From: Oxalobacteraceae bacterium | Lineage (GTDB): Bacteria; Pseudomonadota; Gammaproteobacteria; Burkholderiales; Burkholderiaceae_D | Assembly (NCBI GenBank): GCA_027485535.1 | Contig: JAIXQV010000149.1 | Location: 1 to 22,996 of the forward strand | Direction of reading: 5' to 3' | DNA: 22,996 bases | Shown here: positions 21,532 through 22,996 of the stretch, piece after piece | Layout: every line of letters begins with the position of its first letter | How positions within the stretch are numbered: position 1 is the first letter of the stretch | Program-made: the position numbers and the translations under genes | Notes under the pieces: model-generated | What the model was told of the DNA's origin: nothing | Seen by the model: only the letters and a program-made list of their open reading frames with translations | Databases searched by the model: none

Positions 21532-22664
21532 AAGGTAACCGATACCAGCGTCTCCTCACGTCGACGTTGAGCGTCTTTGCTGAGTGATGATTCATTTTTC
21601 GGTGCAGCAGATTTGTCAGTACCGACCGCATTCATCATCGCTGCAGCGGCATAAACATCGAGGTCACTGCGTTGAGCTTTTTCTGAAAGGACTACATCGG
21701 GTTTTAGTTGTTTCTTGCGTTGATCTCGACTGATTGCCTGAACCGGCAATTGATTATCTAATTGGCTAGCAACTGCCATACTTTGAATTTCAGTGACCCG
21801 CAGGGGATCGCTCACCGTGCTGAGCTGAACTCGGATACTTTCCATGAGCGCTGCGAGTTGTGGTGATGGCCCGGCCGATGTCTCACCTTTCTCAAAATAC
21901 CCCTCGAGAAATTCGAAATAGCCAAGTACACCCGCTTTCTCCTTAAGGGTCACCTCACGCGAAGAGCGTGCGTGTATATCCTGCGATAAGCGTTCAAGAG
22001 CGGCCGTAACACGCTCGCGCGTGAGGCTCATTGGAGAGCGGTTGAATTCAGCCGAAAGGCGGTCCAGCAGGTCTGGGGCGCCGGCTGTGCCTTCGCGATC
22101 GTCACTACTACGCAGCTCTGTTAAAGCGCTTATACCGATCTCTTTCGGCTCTGCTAAGGTGCCTGCCCCTAGAGCCGACAGCGAACTGGCAACTGGGTCC
22201 AAAACATCGATCTCTTTCTGCTCTGCCAAGGCGCCTGCCCCGGGAGCCGACAGCGAATTGGCAACTCGGTCCAAAGGCCGCCGAGAGCTTTCGCGAGCGG
22301 CTGGCAGTGCCCTGCCCGACAACTGGGGAATTGAGGCCAAGTTATCTTCAGCGGTAGGCGGTGAATAGGGGGCCTGTAGCGCTTGGTCAGCGTCTTCGTG
22401 GGACGGCATCGGGGATCTCTGAGCAGATACTCGGGACTCGATATCGGCTGGCTGTTCTTGCATTAAGGCGGTAAAGCGGTCTGCCGATACTTGCGCCGCG
22501 TGCTCGTTCATTTGCCTGAATCTGGCGTGTAGCCTTTCCTTATCAGAGAGATAAGCGGCATCAGCGCGACGTTTGGCTTCGCGACGATATTTATCGGATT
22601 CATCATTGATTTCCCTTGGGATCTCTCTCCCAGCGCTAATGCCATAGGTGTTGATGATGGTCAT
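21519..22664 (-). CDS. Hypothetical protein, Cys/Trp-free, with a tandem 24-residue repeat
   Basis: 381 residues; I do not recognise a family. It has no cysteine, no tryptophan, no signal peptide and no membrane segment. Residues 14-70 are strongly charged and probably helical (KYRREAKRRADAAYLSDKER). Residues 80-130 are Pro/Ser-rich and likely disordered. Residues 131-154 and 155-178 are a tandem duplication (LDRVANSLSAPGAGALAEQK / LDPVASSLSALGAGTLAEPK). Residues 215-285 look folded and helical, including LGYFEFLEGYFEKGE. The tail is again charged. The start is firm: GGAGG lies 4 nt before the ATG, which overlaps the stop of the upstream acetyltransferase gene by 4 bp (ATGA). Composition resembles secreted effectors or regulators, but that is only an inference. 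Confidence 0.8.
   Translation of the reverse strand: MTIINTYGISAGREIPREINDESDKYRREAKRRADAAYLSDKERLHARFRQMNEHAAQVSADRFTALMQEQPADIESRVSAQRSPMPSHEDADQALQAPYSPPTAEDNLASIPQLSGRALPAARESSRRPLDRVANSLSAPGAGALAEQKEIDVLDPVASSLSALGAGTLAEPKEIGISALTELRSSDDREGTAGAPDLLDRLSAEFNRSPMSLTRERVTAALERLSQDIHARSSREVTLKEKAGVLGYFEFLEGYFEKGETSAGPSPQLAALMESIRVQLSTVSDPLRVTEIQSMAVASQLDNQLPVQAISRDQRKKQLKPDVVLSEKAQRSDLDVYAAAAMMNAVGTDKSAAPKNESSLSKDAQRRREETLVSVTLRSV
22136..22275. repeat. Imperfect tandem duplication of a 72-bp unit inside the hypothetical gene
   Basis: The segments 22136-22203 and 22208-22275 align without gaps at an offset of exactly 72 bp, with only a few mismatches (both start CGATCTCTTTC and end GGTCCAAA). 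The period is a multiple of three, so the protein gains 24 residues in frame. High similarity with some third-position and non-synonymous differences suggests a fairly recent duplication. Confidence 0.85.
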
Positions 22665-22996
22665 GAAACCTCCGGGTTATTGGCTGACTGTTGCGGATAA
22701 CCGCTTGCTTCATATCCCTCGAATTGCAAAGGCAATTTTTCTCTAGCGTAGTAGTCAACGAGTTCTGTTTCACTATCTACCGGCCCCGCCGACGAGTCAA
22801 TTAAGGAGAAAAAAATACGATCGTGATCGGGCGGTAAGGCGCGGATACTTAATGGAATAAATCCAATCCGATTCAAGGCTCTGATCGAGCGATGGTTATC
22901 TTTGTAGGCTGAGGTCAGCATGACTGGCACACCCAGTTGCGCTGCATAGGTACAGGCTAAACGACCAGCAGCGGTAGCAAATCCAGATCCCTGAAA
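22661..22996 (-). CDS. GNAT-family N-acetyltransferase, 3' part (5' end beyond the window)
   Basis: The frame is open from the window edge to the TGA at 22661-22663, giving 111 visible residues. It shows the acetyl-CoA pyrophosphate-binding motif A (FQGSGFATAAGRLACTYA, like Q/R-x-x-G-x-G/A) and motif B in KDNHRSIRALNRIGF, where a conserved Asn and the GF pair are typical of GNAT enzymes. A GTG at 22930 is an internal codon, since the essential motif A lies upstream of it. After the core a tail of about 50 residues (DSSAGPVDSETELVDYYARE...) extends beyond the usual GNAT end. The stop overlaps the start of the hypothetical gene by 4 bp, so the two are co-translated. Substrate unknown. Confidence 0.85.
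   Translation of the reverse strand, partial: FQGSGFATAAGRLACTYAAQLGVPVMLTSAYKDNHRSIRALNRIGFIPLSIRALPPDHDRIFFSLIDSSAGPVDSETELVDYYAREKLPLQFEGYEASGYPQQSANNPEVS

Noticed and set aside
1..22996. CRISPR array, insertion sequence, rRNA or prophage
   Set aside because: No regularly spaced repeats, transposase, integrase, terminal inverted repeats or rRNA-like sequence were seen.

Overview
This window reads as a chromosome segment of a betaproteobacterium, most likely order Burkholderiales. The support is gene content and order rather than any single marker. One block is hemW-rdgB-rph-PP2C phosphatase-Ser/Thr kinase, divergent from yicC-gmk-rpoZ-spoT. Another is thrC-moeA-moaD-moaE-crcB followed by clpB-rraA. 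Both are typical Burkholderiales neighbourhoods. Coding density is high, many genes overlap by 4 bp, and base composition is moderately GC-rich until about 20.4 kb, after which it becomes more AT-rich.

Layout. 1-145: a tRNA-Ser(UGA) on the minus strand. 145-4492: a tightly packed minus-strand operon (kinase, PP2C phosphatase, RNase PH, RdgB, HemW). 4572-8633: a plus-strand operon (YicC, guanylate kinase, RNA polymerase omega, SpoT) linking GMP phosphorylation and (p)ppGpp turnover. 8669-11495: minus-strand DUF3422 membrane protein, GreB and RlmJ. 11673-13057: isocitrate lyase with a clear intrinsic terminator and an AT-rich upstream region holding a perfect 14-bp palindrome. 13412-16559: ClpB and RraA back to back behind a good sigma-32-type heat-shock promoter. 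16576-18916: the molybdopterin genes moeA, moaD and moaE, with the fluoride channel gene crcB overlapping moaE. 18960-20420: threonine synthase, interrupted by one in-frame TGA.

The last 2.6 kb (20436-22996) differ from the rest. An ECF sigma factor with a long acidic N-terminal extension faces a convergent pair: the 3' end of a GNAT acetyltransferase and, translationally coupled to it, a 380-residue protein without cysteine or tryptophan that carries a tandem 24-residue duplication. I do not recognise this last protein. This stretch looks like the edge of an accessory region abutting thrC, and it is the least explained and most interesting part of the window. The rest is well-conserved housekeeping sequence, and I found no CRISPR array, insertion sequence, rRNA or prophage.
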